A DNA stretch of 64,000 bases from Acetobacter garciniae (GCF_017377735.1 NZ_JAFVMH010000004.1:1-64000), one strand, 5' to 3'. Shown: positions 52,026 through 62,322, numbered from the stretch's first letter. The notes: a model not told the origin generated them from the letters alone. Numbers and translations are program-made.

Positions 52026-53057
52026 TTACGGATGAGCCACCAGGCAGGCCAGGCCACGTTCACGCACGCTGGCGCAGAACGTGCGCGCATCGGCACTGGT
52101 GGCAAAGCCGCTTACGCGCAGGCGATAGAACTGGGCGTTGTTCTGTTCGGTCCGCACGATGGCCGGGGTACGGTCCGCGAACAGGGTGGGGTAGCGTGCC
52201 TTCAGCCGCGCCCATTCCTTGCGGGCATCGGCCTCGCTCGGCAGGGCGGCAAGCTGCGCCTGGAACGCACCCCCCGTTGAAGGCGGCAGGGCGGATGCCG
52301 GCGCGCTTTCCTCCGCCGCTGGCTTGGCATTGCCCGCACTGGCCGCCGGCGCAGGGGTGGCGGGGCCGGGCGGGGCCGGGCTTGCGGAAGATGCGGCTGC
52401 ACTATCGCCTGCCTCTTCCGCACCGGGGGCTGTTGCGTCCTCCTCCTCCGCGTCCTGGGCGGGTTTGGCCTGCGCGCCGGGTGCGGCAGGTGGCGCGCCA
52501 GACGCCATGACCGGCGGCGGCACGGGGGCCGCTCCACCCACAGGCGGAGCACCCACGGCTTCGGCCCCACCCGCAGTCCCATTGGCCGTCCCATTGGCAG
52601 CACCCGGTGTGGCAGGCGGGGGCGTGGTCGCGCCATATTGCGCGGCAAGGGCTGCGGGGTTGGGGTTTTCGGGGGCGGGCACGGGGTGGTCGCCCTGATC
52701 GTCCGCAGCCGATGCGGGGGCGAGGGAGTCCAGTTGCATGCCACCGGGATCGACCGGCTTGGTCCGCATGGAGACGGCAGGCGGGCCAATGACGGGAATA
52801 CCGCCCTGATGGTGGCGGACCAGCGCCCAGCCGCCTATGCCCAGCACAAGCAGCCCGCCCAGCCCGGCGGCCCCATAGGCCAGCCAGCGCGTGGCCGAGG
52901 CATTGCCCAGGAAACGGCTGAGCAGAATGGCCAGCGTGTTGGGGTCGGCCTTGTCGGGCGTGTCGTCGTAATCCATCGTCATGCGCTCGCGCGCACGGTT
53001 GATCCTGTCATCCGCCTGGTTCGACGGCGGAGCAGCAATATCGTCCCTCTCGCTCAT
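52026..53057 (-). CDS. SPOR-domain membrane protein
   Basis: 343 aa. One membrane helix (LAYGAAGLGGLLVLGIGGWA, about 59-78) follows a short cytoplasmic part; a Pro/Ala-rich periplasmic linker of about 170 residues leads to a SPOR domain (FQAQLAALPSEADARKEWAR, then YRLRVSGFATSADARTFCAS). SPOR domains bind denuded septal peptidoglycan. It abuts argS (53057). Confidence 0.85.
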   Translation of the reverse strand: MSERDDIAAPPSNQADDRINRARERMTMDYDDTPDKADPNTLAILLSRFLGNASATRWLAYGAAGLGGLLVLGIGGWALVRHHQGGIPVIGPPAVSMRTKPVDPGGMQLDSLAPASAADDQGDHPVPAPENPNPAALAAQYGATTPPPATPGAANGTANGTAGGAEAVGAPPVGGAAPVPPPVMASGAPPAAPGAQAKPAQDAEEEDATAPGAEEAGDSAAASSASPAPPGPATPAPAASAGNAKPAAEESAPASALPPSTGGAFQAQLAALPSEADARKEWARLKARYPTLFADRTPAIVRTEQNNAQFYRLRVSGFATSADARTFCASVRERGLACLVAHP

Positions 53058-54856
53058 CAGCGCATTTCCTCTACCGGGTCCACACCCATGACAGCCAGGC
53101 CCGAGCGGATGACCGTGGCCGTGGCCGCGACCAGGGCCAGGCGCGCACGGGTTGCCTCCACCGCGTCGGGCTGGAGGAACCGCAAGGACGCGTCATCCCG
53201 CCCGCGGTTCCATAACGCGTGGAAGTCCCCCGCCAGTTCCGCCAGGTAGAACGCCACGCGGTGCGGTTCGCGCGCAAGGGCCGCGGCTTCCACCAGGCGC
53301 GGCCATTCGGCCAGGCGGCGGATCAGCGCCATTTCCGCATCCGATGTCAGGGCATCCAGCGCGGCTTCGGCCAGGGCTGCGTCGGCCACGGGGCCATAAG
53401 CGGCATCGTCCAGGGCGGCGCGCAGCACGGAGCGGCAGCGGGCATGGGCGTACTGGACGTAAAAGACCGGATTGTCGCGCTGCTGGGCAACGACCAGATC
53501 AAGGTCGAATTCCATCTGCGCGTCGCTTTTGCGGGTCAGCATGGTAAAGCGCACCGCATCGCGCCCGACCTCGTCTATCAGGTCGCGCAGGGTCACGAAC
53601 GTGCCCGCGCGCTTGGACATGCGCACCGGCTGGCCGTCGCGCAGGATATGCACGATCTGGCACAGCACCACCTCAAGCGGCACGCTGTCAGCCGTCAGCG
53701 CCCGGACGGCCGCCTTCATGCGCTTGACGTAACCGCCATGGTCCGCGCCCCAGACATCGATCATCATCTGCGCGCCACGGGCCACCTTGTCCGCATGGTA
53801 GCCGATATCGTTGGCGAAATAGGTATTGGTGCCGTCGGACTTGCGCAGCGGGCGATCCACGTCGTCACCGAACCTGGTGGAGCGGAACAGAAGCTGCTCG
53901 CGTTCCTCCCAGTCCTCGGGCAGCTTGCCCTTGGGGGGCTCCAGCACACCTTCGTACAGCAGGCCTTCGGCGTCCAGCCTGCCAATGGCTTCGTCCGTGA
54001 CACCACGGGCCAGCACATCCGCCTCGGACGTGAACACGTCCTGATGCACGCCCAGCGCCGCCAGGTCTTCCTTGATGGCGTTGAGCATATGCGCGATGGT
54101 GAAGCCGCGCACGGTTTCCAGCCACGTGGCCTCGGGCGCTATGCAGGCCGTGCCGTCCGGCGCTGTTTCGGCCAGTTTGGCACCGTACTGTGCTGCCAGT
54201 TCCATGCCGACGGGGATCAGGTATTCGCCCTGGTATTGCAGCCCGCCGGGTGTCTGGGCCGCAAATTCGTCCTGCGACAGGGCGGTGCCAAGGGCTTGCA
54301 GGTAGCGCCAGTACGCAGCCCAGGCCAGGGCGCGGACCTGTGTGCCCGCATCGTTGATGTAGAATTCCTTGGTGACATCAAAACCGGCCTTGGCCAGCAG
54401 GTTGGCCAGCGCGTCCCCCACCACGGCCCCACGGCAATGGCCCACATGCATGGGGCCGGTGGGGTTGGCGGAGACATATTCCACATTGACCCGCACACCC
54501 TGCCCCAGCTTTGACGCGCCATACCCTTCACCCGCGCGCAGGATGGCGGGCAGCACGCCGCGCAGCACATCGGGGTGGAGGGTGATGTTCACAAAACCCG
54601 GCCCCGCGGCCGCGACAGCGGCCACACCCGCCACCTTTGCCAGGGCATCGACCAGGTCGGCGGCAATGTCGGCGGGTTTGCGGCGGCCGGCCTTGGCCAG
54701 CAGCAGGGCGGCGTTGGTGGCCATGTCCCCATGGGCGGGGTCACGCGTGGGGGTCAGTTCAACACGCGCCAGGATTTCCTCGGGCACGTCGGGCAGCAAC
54801 CGCCGCACGGTGTCCAGGACATGGTGACGGTACTGTACGAACACACACTCTGACAT
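53057..54856 (-). CDS. argS: Arginyl-tRNA synthetase
   Basis: 599 aa from ATG 54856. HIGH-type motif NPTGPMHVGHCRGAVVGD; the KMSKS-type VRMSKRAGTFVTLRDLIDEV. Class I synthetase that needs its tRNA for activation. It is first in the argS-SPOR-scpA run; dgt lies 67 nt upstream on the same strand. Confidence 0.95.
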   Translation of the reverse strand: MSECVFVQYRHHVLDTVRRLLPDVPEEILARVELTPTRDPAHGDMATNAALLLAKAGRRKPADIAADLVDALAKVAGVAAVAAAGPGFVNITLHPDVLRGVLPAILRAGEGYGASKLGQGVRVNVEYVSANPTGPMHVGHCRGAVVGDALANLLAKAGFDVTKEFYINDAGTQVRALAWAAYWRYLQALGTALSQDEFAAQTPGGLQYQGEYLIPVGMELAAQYGAKLAETAPDGTACIAPEATWLETVRGFTIAHMLNAIKEDLAALGVHQDVFTSEADVLARGVTDEAIGRLDAEGLLYEGVLEPPKGKLPEDWEEREQLLFRSTRFGDDVDRPLRKSDGTNTYFANDIGYHADKVARGAQMMIDVWGADHGGYVKRMKAAVRALTADSVPLEVVLCQIVHILRDGQPVRMSKRAGTFVTLRDLIDEVGRDAVRFTMLTRKSDAQMEFDLDLVVAQQRDNPVFYVQYAHARCRSVLRAALDDAAYGPVADAALAEAALDALTSDAEMALIRRLAEWPRLVEAAALAREPHRVAFYLAELAGDFHALWNRGRDDASLRFLQPDAVEATRARLALVAATATVIRSGLAVMGVDPVEEMR

Positions 54857-54923
54857 CAACACTCAACCCCGTAATTCCGGCCCATCATTCTTCAGGGCCC
54901 ACACACGCGCCGAAAACGCGTTA

Positions 54924-56126
54924 TCAGCCCGCAACTGAGATGTCCGTCAACCGCCTATGTTCCTGCATGGCATAGCGATCGGTCATGGAAGCCACGTAAT
55001 CCGCCACGATACGCCGCAATGCCGTGTCATCCCCCGGGGGGATCTGCTGCTGCCATTCCCCCGGCAGCAGGTTGGGCGACTCCGTCAGCACGGTGAACAG
55101 CTCGGCCGTGACCTGCCTTGCCTTATACGTCATGCGGTTGACCCGCCAATGCCGGTACAGCCGCGCGAACAGGAATTTGCGTATCCCCTTGTTGGCCTCG
55201 GCCATGGCATCGGAAAAGGCCACCACCGGGGCGCGGGCGGCGCGGATATCCTCCACACTGCGCGGGGCCAGGTCGCGCAGGCGTTGGCGGGTGCAGGCCA
55301 TGACATCGGTCATGAGCACATTGATAACACGGCGCACCATTTCATGGCGGATGCGCTGGTGCGTGCGCGGGTCCGATGCCGGCAGGTCGGACGCCAGGGC
55401 CCGGGCCTGGGCCAGCGCCTGCCCCACCAGCGGCACGTCATCCAGGTCTGCCAGCGACAGAAGGCCCGATTTCACGCCATCGTCCAGGTCATGGCCGTGA
55501 TAGGCGATATCGTCCGCCAGGGCCGCCACCTGGGCCTCGGCCGAGGCATGGGTGCCCAGGTCCAGGTCGAACAGGGCGTTGATTTCCCCCAGCCGGACAG
55601 ACGGCCTGCGCACCGGCCCGTTATGCTTGGCCAGGCCTTCAAGCGTTTCCCATGTCAGGTTCAGGCCATCGAAGCCAATATAGTGCCGCTCCAGCACCAT
55701 GACCTGCCGCAACGCCTGGGCGTTATGGTCGAAACCACCCCAGGGCTGCATCTGTGCGGCCAGCGCATCTTCCCCCGCATGGCCGAAGGGGGTGTGGCCC
55801 AGGTCATGGGCCAGGGCCACGGCTTCGGTCAGGTCCTCATCAAGCCGCAGGTGGCGGGCCATGGAGCGGGCGACCTGGGCGACTTCGAGCGAATGGGTCA
55901 GCCGCGTGCGAAAGAAATCGCCTTCGTGGTTGATGAAAACCTGCGTCTTGTACTGCAGCCGCCGAAAGCCCGAGGAATGCACCACCCGGTCGCGGTCGCG
56001 CTGCCAGGGGGTGCGGGTGGGGGAATCCGGTTCGTCATACAGGCGCCGCCCGCGCCCGGCCCCGGCTTGTACGGCATAGGGTTCCAGCCCCTGGCACCCG
56101 GCGGCGACCTGTTGCATGCACTTCAA
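54924..56126 (-). CDS. dgt: dGTPase-like HD-domain phosphohydrolase
   Basis: 400 aa. SSGFRRLQYKTQVF, then FFRTRLTHSLEVAQVARSMA (His near 78), AVALAHDLGHTPFGHAGED (His-Asp near 107-108) form the metal-binding HD site. It removes triphosphate from dNTPs. Divergent from erpA across a 226-bp gap. Confidence 0.9.
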   Translation of the reverse strand: MKCMQQVAAGCQGLEPYAVQAGAGRGRRLYDEPDSPTRTPWQRDRDRVVHSSGFRRLQYKTQVFINHEGDFFRTRLTHSLEVAQVARSMARHLRLDEDLTEAVALAHDLGHTPFGHAGEDALAAQMQPWGGFDHNAQALRQVMVLERHYIGFDGLNLTWETLEGLAKHNGPVRRPSVRLGEINALFDLDLGTHASAEAQVAALADDIAYHGHDLDDGVKSGLLSLADLDDVPLVGQALAQARALASDLPASDPRTHQRIRHEMVRRVINVLMTDVMACTRQRLRDLAPRSVEDIRAARAPVVAFSDAMAEANKGIRKFLFARLYRHWRVNRMTYKARQVTAELFTVLTESPNLLPGEWQQQIPPGDDTALRRIVADYVASMTDRYAMQEHRRLTDISVAG

Positions 56127-56352
56127 TCCTTCAGCTTCCCGGCAAAGGCGTCACACGCCATGGCGGGGCGAGTACGAACCCGATCACGCAAGGCCGGCCA
56201 TCCGCCAGCGTGGGCCACTGGCCGGGCCATCTTCAACGCACCCGGCTTCAACGCCCGTTGCAGGCCCCATGATAGGGCACGGCAGGAAAGTTGACCATCA
56301 CGCTCCTCTTTCCCCCTTCAAACTCGGCTGCACTCAGACTATCTAATCAGTC

Positions 56353-56724
56353 ATGACACAGCCAGCACCCACCTTTTCCGTTTCAGAGTCGGCGGCCAAG
56401 CGCGTCGCCAGCGTGATAGCCCGCAAGCATGCGGATGCCACACAAGGGGAAACCGTGCCCACCGCCCTGCGCGTCGCGGTGGAAGCGGGGGGCTGCAACG
56501 GCTTTCAGTATCTGTTCAGCCTGATCCCGGCCGACGCCATAGCGGATGACGATACGCGGATCGAACGCGATGGCGCGACGATCGTGGTGGACCCGGCAAG
56601 CCTGGACCTGCTGGCCGGTGCCGAACTGACCTTTACCGACAAGCTGATGGGGGCCCATTTCGCGGTGGAAAACCCCAATGCGGCATCGTCCTGCGGCTGC
56701 GGCACCAGCTTTTCGCTGGCATGA
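56353..56724 (+). CDS. erpA: Iron-sulfur cluster insertion protein, ErpA/IscA type
   Basis: 123 aa. VSESAAKRVASVIARKHADA, ALRVAVEAGGCNGFQYLFSL (first cysteine) and the C-terminal SSCGCGTSF (CxC pair) are the A-type carrier signature. It delivers Fe-S clusters to apo-proteins. The ATGA overlap with xthA couples the two genes, as in related alphaproteobacteria. Confidence 0.9.
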   Translation: MTQPAPTFSVSESAAKRVASVIARKHADATQGETVPTALRVAVEAGGCNGFQYLFSLIPADAIADDDTRIERDGATIVVDPASLDLLAGAELTFTDKLMGAHFAVENPNAASSCGCGTSFSLA

Positions 56725-57554
56725 TGCAGGACATGTTCGTGGGCGCCACGCAAGCCGTGGCGCCAGATGCTGCGTCTTCCCTCAAGCTTGCAACATGGAA
56801 TGTCAATTCCATCCGCCAGCGGCAGGATCTGGTGCTGGACTGGCTGGCGCGCGAAAAGCCCGACGTGCTGATGATGCAGGAAATCAAGTGCGAAACCGCG
56901 CAGTTCCCTGCCGAGGCGTTCAAGCAAGCCGGGTATGGCTGCGTCGTGGTGGGGCAGAAATCCTATAACGGCGTGGCGACCCTGGTGCGCGGCCCGTTCG
57001 AGACCGTGACCGAATGCCTGCCCGGCTTTGCCGACGACGCGGCACGCTATGTGGAAGTTCGCACGCAGGGGATGGTGCTGGGTAACCTGTACCTGCCCAA
57101 CGGCAATTCCGGGGGGGAGGCAGGCTACGCCACCAAGCTGAACTTCCTGGATGCGCTGACCGCCCGCGCGCGGCAGATGCTCGAACAGAGCACCGATTTC
57201 GTTCTGGCGGGTGACTATAATATCTGCCCCACGCGTGAAGACTGCGCCCCCGGCGCCCTGGGGCCGGAGGATGCGCTGGTGCGCCCCCAAAGCCGTGCGG
57301 CCTGGCGCCGCCTGTGCTGGCTGGGCCTGACGGACGCCCTGCGTGCCCTGCACCCGCATGGAGAGGCCTATACATTCTGGGATTATCAGGCCCGTGCGTG
57401 GGAGCGCGATTGCGGGCTGCGTATCGACCACATGCTGCTTTCCCCCCGCGTGGCCGAGCGGCTGCAAACCGCCATACCGGACCGGGCGGAACGTGGCCTG
57501 CCGCGCCCATCGGACCATGTTCCGTTTGTCGTGACGGTTGCAGGCGGGGCATGA
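56721..57554 (+). CDS. xthA: Exodeoxyribonuclease III
   Basis: 277 aa. LKLATWNVNSIRQRQDLVLD, MMQEIKCETAQFPAEAF (catalytic Glu), GDYNICPTREDC (Asp-Tyr-Asn) and the closing RPSDHVPFVVTV (Asp-His) are the EEP-family AP endonuclease/exonuclease motifs. Repairs abasic sites. Start overlaps the erpA stop. Confidence 0.9.
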   Translation: MMQDMFVGATQAVAPDAASSLKLATWNVNSIRQRQDLVLDWLAREKPDVLMMQEIKCETAQFPAEAFKQAGYGCVVVGQKSYNGVATLVRGPFETVTECLPGFADDAARYVEVRTQGMVLGNLYLPNGNSGGEAGYATKLNFLDALTARARQMLEQSTDFVLAGDYNICPTREDCAPGALGPEDALVRPQSRAAWRRLCWLGLTDALRALHPHGEAYTFWDYQARAWERDCGLRIDHMLLSPRVAERLQTAIPDRAERGLPRPSDHVPFVVTVAGGA

Positions 57555-57733
57555 ACAAGGCGTTCACAGTAACGTGATTACAAGCGGACGCATGCCACCA
57601 TTTTGCGTTCAGGGCTTGCGTTCGGGTATTTTTTCCCCACAGTTAAAGTTGCAACAGTCTTCTTCCGTCCTGCACCACAGGCGCGGGAGAAAGGCCATTG
57701 TTGAACAAACACCTATGGCTAAGGAGAAGACCC

Positions 57734-57814
57734 ATGGCTTGGAACGCACCGAAAGTTACCGAAATTCCGCTGGGCGCAGAAATCAACAGCTATGTCTGCG
57801 GTCAGAAGAAGTAA
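57734..57814 (+). CDS. pqqA: PQQ precursor peptide PqqA
   Basis: 26 aa; ATG 57734 follows AAGGAGAAG. Glu16 and Tyr20 in the E-x3-Y arrangement are the residues joined by PqqE to form PQQ. The opening MAWNAPKVTEIPLGAEINSY is typical of acetic acid bacteria. A terminator-like hairpin follows, which would give extra pqqA transcript relative to pqqB-E. Confidence 0.95.
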   Translation: MAWNAPKVTEIPLGAEINSYVCGQKK

Positions 57815-57842
57815 GATAGACCCTACGTTCTATCTTATTTTC

Positions 57843-57891
57843 AGCCGTCAGCCGCCAGGCGCGCTTAACGCATGGTGCTGACGGCTTTTTT
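57843..57891 (+). terminator. Terminator/attenuator between pqqA and pqqB
   Basis: AGCCGTCAGC (57843-57852) pairs perfectly with GCTGACGGCT (57877-57886), followed by a T-run. A smaller hairpin (GATAGA/TCTATC, 57815-57834) precedes it. Partial termination here fits the need for a molar excess of the PqqA peptide. Confidence 0.8.
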
Positions 57892-57908
57892 CTGACTGGA
57901 AAGGGCGC

Positions 57909-58820
57909 ATGCTCCAAATTGTCGTTCTTGGCGCAGCAGCCGGTGGGGGATTCCCACAGTGGAATTCCAATGCCCCCGCCTGTCGGCGCGCACGTGCGGG
58001 TGACCCCGCAGCCCCTGCCCGCACCCAGGCTTCCATCGCTGTCAGTGGTGATGGCGTATCGTGGTATGTGCTCAATGCCTCACCCGACCTGCGGACCCAG
58101 ATCAACCAGACCCCCGACATGCACCCGCGCGAAGGCCTGCGATCCACGCCGATTGCCGGGGTTATCCTCACCAATGGGGAAATTGACTCCATCATCGGCC
58201 TGCTGAGCCTGCGCGAACGCCAGCCCTTCACGCTCTATGCGACCGCACCCGTCTTGCACCAGATGGACGCCAACCCCATCTTTACTGCGTTGGACAGTGC
58301 CATCGTGCCCAGACACGAACTTGCGCTGGACCAGCCTTTGGCCCTGAAGCCGCCTGGTTTTCGGATCACGCCGTTCGCGGTGCCGGGCAAGGCCCCGCTT
58401 TACGCGGAAAACAGCATCAACCCGGCCGAAATCCTGACCAATGGGGAAAATATCGGGCTGGAGATAACTGATGGCAGCAAGCGTGCGCTGTTCATTCCCG
58501 GCTGTGCGGACATGACCGACGCCATGCGCCAGCGGATCGAAGGGGCGGATGTCGTGTTTTTCGACGGCACCTTGTGGCACGACGATGAAATGATCCGCGC
58601 GGGCCTGGGCAGCAAGACCGGCCACCGCATGGGCCATCTGTCCATGGCCGACGAACCCGATGGCACGATTGCCGCCTTCCGCCCGCTGAAGGTAGGGCGC
58701 AAGGTATTTATTCATATCAACAACTCCAACCCCGTCCTTCTGGCGGACAGCCCGGAGCGCCGCCAGGCCGAACAGGCGGGGTGGGATATCGCATATGATG
58801 GGATGAAGATCACCCTATGA
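57909..58820 (+). CDS. pqqB: PQQ biosynthesis protein PqqB
   Basis: 303 aa, metallo-beta-lactamase fold. IVVLGAAAGGGFPQWNSNAP near the start, SPDLRTQINQTPDMHPREGL, then NGEIDSIIGLLSLRERQPF and a C-terminal KTGHRMGHLSMADEPDGTIA. It hydroxylates the tyrosine part of the precursor in PQQ synthesis. Overlaps pqqC by 4 nt. Confidence 0.95.
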   Translation: MLQIVVLGAAAGGGFPQWNSNAPACRRARAGDPAAPARTQASIAVSGDGVSWYVLNASPDLRTQINQTPDMHPREGLRSTPIAGVILTNGEIDSIIGLLSLRERQPFTLYATAPVLHQMDANPIFTALDSAIVPRHELALDQPLALKPPGFRITPFAVPGKAPLYAENSINPAEILTNGENIGLEITDGSKRALFIPGCADMTDAMRQRIEGADVVFFDGTLWHDDEMIRAGLGSKTGHRMGHLSMADEPDGTIAAFRPLKVGRKVFIHINNSNPVLLADSPERRQAEQAGWDIAYDGMKITL

Positions 58821-59557
58821 CACACAGCCTGCTCACGCCCGACGCACTCGAAGCGGCCCTGCGCGCCATCGGTGCCGAACGCTACCATAACCTGCACCCG
58901 TTCCACCGCGCGCTGCACGACGGCAAGCTGAACAAGGGCCAGGTCCAGGCCTGGGCGCTGAACCGCTATTATTACCAGGCCTGTATTCCCGCCAAGGACG
59001 CGACGTTGCTGGCACGCCTGCCCACGGCGGAACTGCGCCGCGAATGGCGCCGCAGGCTGGAAGACCATGACGGCAGGGAACCGGGCACGGGTGGTGTGGC
59101 GCGGTGGCTGCGACTGACGGAAGGGCTGGGGCTGGATAACGCCTATGTGGAATCGCTTGAAGGCCTGCTGCCGGGCACGCGTTTCGCGGTGGAAGCCTAT
59201 GTGCATTTCGTGCGTGAGCGCTCGATCCTTGAAGCCGTCGCCTCATCCCTGACCGAACTGTTCTCGCCCACCATCATCAGCGAGCGCGTATCGGGCATGC
59301 TGCGCAACTACGACTTCATTACCGAGGAAACGCTGGCCTATTTCAAGCCGCGCCTGACACAGGCCCCGCAGGATTCCGCCTTCGCCCTGGCCTATGTGAA
59401 GGAACATGCCAGAACGCCTGAACAGCAGCAGGCGGTGCTGGACGCGCTTAAGTTCAAGTGCAACGTGCTGTGGTCCATGCTGGACGCGCTGGATTACGCC
59501 TATGTCACGCCCGCGCGCATTCCGCCCGGCGCGTTCCGCCCCAAGGCGGACACATGA
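58817..59557 (+). CDS. pqqC: Pyrroloquinoline-quinone synthase PqqC
   Basis: 246 aa. The helical oxidase fold is seen in YHNLHPFHRALHDGKLNKGQ, WALNRYYYQACIPAKDATLL, and ELFSPTIISERVSGMLRNYD. It carries out ring closure and the final oxidation to PQQ without a metal. ATGA overlaps on both sides. Confidence 0.95.
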   Translation: MTHSLLTPDALEAALRAIGAERYHNLHPFHRALHDGKLNKGQVQAWALNRYYYQACIPAKDATLLARLPTAELRREWRRRLEDHDGREPGTGGVARWLRLTEGLGLDNAYVESLEGLLPGTRFAVEAYVHFVRERSILEAVASSLTELFSPTIISERVSGMLRNYDFITEETLAYFKPRLTQAPQDSAFALAYVKEHARTPEQQQAVLDALKFKCNVLWSMLDALDYAYVTPARIPPGAFRPKADT

Positions 59558-59850
59558 ACGGGGTCACCCCCACACCCTTGACCGAGGCCAGTGTGCCGCG
59601 TTTTGCGCGCGGCACACGGCTGCAATACGACCGCGTGCGTGAAACCTGGTTTATCCAGGCGCCTGAACGCGCTTTCCAGGCCGACGCGGTCGCGGCCGAA
59701 ATCCTGCAACTGGTGGATGGCACCCGCGCGCTTGGCACCATTATCGACCAGTTGAGTGAAAAATTCTCGGCCCCGCGCGATATTATCGCCCGTGACGTGC
59801 TGGCCCTGGCACAGGACCTTAGCGCCAGACAGGTGCTTGTAAGCCCATGA
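59554..59850 (+). CDS. pqqD: PQQ biosynthesis peptide chaperone PqqD
   Basis: 98 aa from ATG 59554. [20 protein letters not shown], then [20 protein letters not shown] is the winged-helix RiPP recognition element that binds PqqA and presents it to PqqE. Overlaps pqqC and pqqE by 4 nt. Confidence 0.9.
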   Translation: MNGVTPTPLTEASVPRFARGTRLQYDRVRETWFIQAPERAFQADAVAAEILQLVDGTRALGTIIDQLSEKFSAPRDIIARDVLALAQDLSARQVLVSP

Positions 59851-60938
59851 CCGCCCTGCCCCCACCCCCCATGAGCCTGCTGGCGGAGCTGACCCATCGT
59901 TGCCCGCTGCAATGCCCCTATTGTTCGAACCCGCTCAAGCTGGACCCGCGCGGGCAGGAACTGGACACGCAGGAATGGCTGCGCGTGCTGGACGAAGCCG
60001 CGGAAATGGGAGTGCTCCAGGTCCATTTTTCGGGTGGGGAGCCCATGGCCCGGCCAGACCTGCCCGATCTGGTACGCCATGCGGCAAAAAAAGGGCTTTA
60101 TTCCAACCTTATTACCTCGGGCGTGCTGATCACGCCCGAAAGCCTGCACAAGCTGGCCGAAGCCGGGCTGGACCATATCCAGCTTTCCTTCCAGGACGCG
60201 CAGGCCGAAACGGCGGACCGCATCGCCCATATGGCGGGCAGCCACGCCAAAAAGCTTGAAGCCGCCCGGCTGATCGCCGCCGAAGGCCTGCCGCTGACGC
60301 TGAACTTCGTGATCCACCGCCAGAACGCCGAACGCGTGCCCGCCATGCTGGACCTGGCCGAACGTCTTGGCGCGCGGCGGGTGGAGATCGCGCATACGCA
60401 GTATTACGGCTGGGGCCTGCTGAACCGCGACGCGCTTCTGCCCGATCGCGCGCAGCTTGAAGCCACGGAAAAAGCGGTGGAACAGGCCCGCACCCGCCTG
60501 GCCGGGCGGATGAGCATCGACTTCGTGACACCCGACTATTATGCCGAACAGCCCAAGCCCTGCATGGGTGGCTGGGGGCAGCGCTTCATCAATATCTCGC
60601 CCGCCGGCCGGGTTCTGCCCTGCCATGCGGCGGAGAGCATTCCCGGCGTCGTTTTTCCCACCGTGCGTGAGGCGAGCCTGGCCGATATCTGGAACACAGC
60701 GCCCCTGTTCACGATGTTTCGCGGCACCGACTGGATGCCCGAACCCTGCAAGTCCTGCGCCTTCAAGGAAGACGACTGGGGCGGTTGTCGCTGCCAGGCC
60801 CTGGCCCTGGCCGGACGGGCCGACGCCACGGACCCGGTCTGCCACCGGGCGCCAGACCATACGGTGATCGAGCGCACCATAACCGCACGCCCGCAAACCC
60901 CGCCCCCGTTCCAATACCGGCGCTTCGGTAACGCATAA
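59847..60938 (+). CDS. pqqE: PqqA peptide cyclase PqqE, radical SAM
   Basis: 363 aa. [19 protein letters not shown] holds the CxxxCxxC that binds the SAM cluster; the SPASM part has [20 protein letters not shown] and [17 protein letters not shown] for further clusters. It joins Glu and Tyr of PqqA. Last gene of the cluster; nhaA follows 123 nt later and is likely separate. Confidence 0.95.
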   Translation: MTALPPPPMSLLAELTHRCPLQCPYCSNPLKLDPRGQELDTQEWLRVLDEAAEMGVLQVHFSGGEPMARPDLPDLVRHAAKKGLYSNLITSGVLITPESLHKLAEAGLDHIQLSFQDAQAETADRIAHMAGSHAKKLEAARLIAAEGLPLTLNFVIHRQNAERVPAMLDLAERLGARRVEIAHTQYYGWGLLNRDALLPDRAQLEATEKAVEQARTRLAGRMSIDFVTPDYYAEQPKPCMGGWGQRFINISPAGRVLPCHAAESIPGVVFPTVREASLADIWNTAPLFTMFRGTDWMPEPCKSCAFKEDDWGGCRCQALALAGRADATDPVCHRAPDHTVIERTITARPQTPPPFQYRRFGNA

Positions 60939-61061
60939 GCTGCATTTTCCGCAAACATGATGCGGTTTGGGCAATGTTTCCAGAAAATGGATAGCGGGAG
61001 AGACCCGACCAAAAACCCGCATTGGCTTGTGCGCGTGATCCGACTCAGTCAATGAAGGGGA

Positions 61062-62261
61062 ATGACTGAACGCGCTACCGGAATTCTCGACCGCGCCCGG
61101 CGTTTCCGGGCCTCCCCCGCAGGTGGGGCGTCAGCACTTCTGCTGGCTTCCCTTGCCGGGTTTGTCCTGGCCAATTCGCCCTGGGCTGCGGATTATGCCA
61201 GTTTGACGACCCTACCACTGAAACTGTCACTTCTGGGCGACAAGGCACCGGACACGCTCGCTGCCTGGATTTCCGACGGGCTGATGACCCTGTTTTTCGT
61301 GGTGGTCATTCTTGAAATCAAGAAAGAGATCGTCTGCGGGCATCTCTCATCCCTACGGCGCATCGCCCTGCCGCTGATCGGGGCCGTGGGCGGCATGATT
61401 GCGCCTGCCACACTGTATCTTCTGGTAACCGGCAGCCGCCCGGAACTGGGGCGTGGCTGGGCCATTCCCGTGGCAACGGATGCCGCTTTCACCCTGCCGG
61501 TCATTCTGGCACTGGGCGCGCGCGTCTCCCCCGCTGCGCGGGCGTGGCTGATGGCGCTGGCCATTTTCGATGATGTGCTGGGCATTGTGGTCATTGCCCT
61601 GTTCTACGGAAATGCACTGTCATGGCCCGCGCTGGCCGCGGCCGGGATCATGACGGCGGCGTTGATAGGAGCCAACCGGGCGGGTGTCCGAACATTATGG
61701 GGCTATGGTGTGGGGGGCGTGCTGCTATGGACGACCCTGCTGGTTTCGGGCCTGCATCCGACGCTGGCCGGGGTCATAACCGGCCTATGCCTGCCCGCCA
61801 CGACGCATGGCATGCAGCCCGGCCAGCTTTCCCCCATGGAAAGAGCGGCATCCGCGCTGACCCCTTTTGTCACCTGGGTAGTGCTTCCGCTTTTCGGGTT
61901 CATGAATGTGGGCGTTCCGCTGGCGGGCCTGCATGCGAGCATGCTGCTGGAGCGCCTTCCCCTGGGTATCGTGCTGGCATTGCTAGTTGGCAAGCCGGTC
62001 GGCGTTTTCGGCGCGACCATGCTCTCTGTCCGGCTGAAAATCGCAACACTTCCGCCTTTTATGCCGATAGGCATGCTGTTCGGGCTTTCGCTCTTATGCG
62101 GTATCGGATTTACGATCAGCCTGTTTATCGCCAACCTGGCATTTTCGGGTTCCGCATTGATATCATCAGCAAAAATCGGAATATTTGCAGGCTCCGTCCT
62201 GTCTGCCCTGACAGGATGGCTCTGGCTGCGCCTTTCCCCACTGCGCACAGGCGCTGCGTGA
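61062..62261 (+). CDS. nhaA: Na+/H+ antiporter NhaA
   Basis: 399 aa, about 12 membrane helices. IPVATDAAFTLPVILALGAR contains the TDxAF motif and MALAIFDDVLGIVVIALFY the two membrane aspartates of the ion-binding site. It swaps external H+ for internal Na+. It ends 61 nt before the repeat element at 62323. Confidence 0.9.
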   Translation: MTERATGILDRARRFRASPAGGASALLLASLAGFVLANSPWAADYASLTTLPLKLSLLGDKAPDTLAAWISDGLMTLFFVVVILEIKKEIVCGHLSSLRRIALPLIGAVGGMIAPATLYLLVTGSRPELGRGWAIPVATDAAFTLPVILALGARVSPAARAWLMALAIFDDVLGIVVIALFYGNALSWPALAAAGIMTAALIGANRAGVRTLWGYGVGGVLLWTTLLVSGLHPTLAGVITGLCLPATTHGMQPGQLSPMERAASALTPFVTWVVLPLFGFMNVGVPLAGLHASMLLERLPLGIVLALLVGKPVGVFGATMLSVRLKIATLPPFMPIGMLFGLSLLCGIGFTISLFIANLAFSGSALISSAKIGIFAGSVLSALTGWLWLRLSPLRTGAA

Positions 62262-62322
62262 CAGTCGGGGCGCTAACAACTGCTTGGAGATCGGTTCAAA
62301 ACAACACTTTGATCAATAGTGA

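Noticed and set aside
53219..54514. 431-aa + strand frame opposite argS
   Set aside because: Shadow of a highly conserved synthetase; composition biased, no ribosome site or family match.
54957..56294. 445-aa + strand frame opposite dgt
   Set aside because: Antisense of an HD-domain gene with clear motifs; no independent support.
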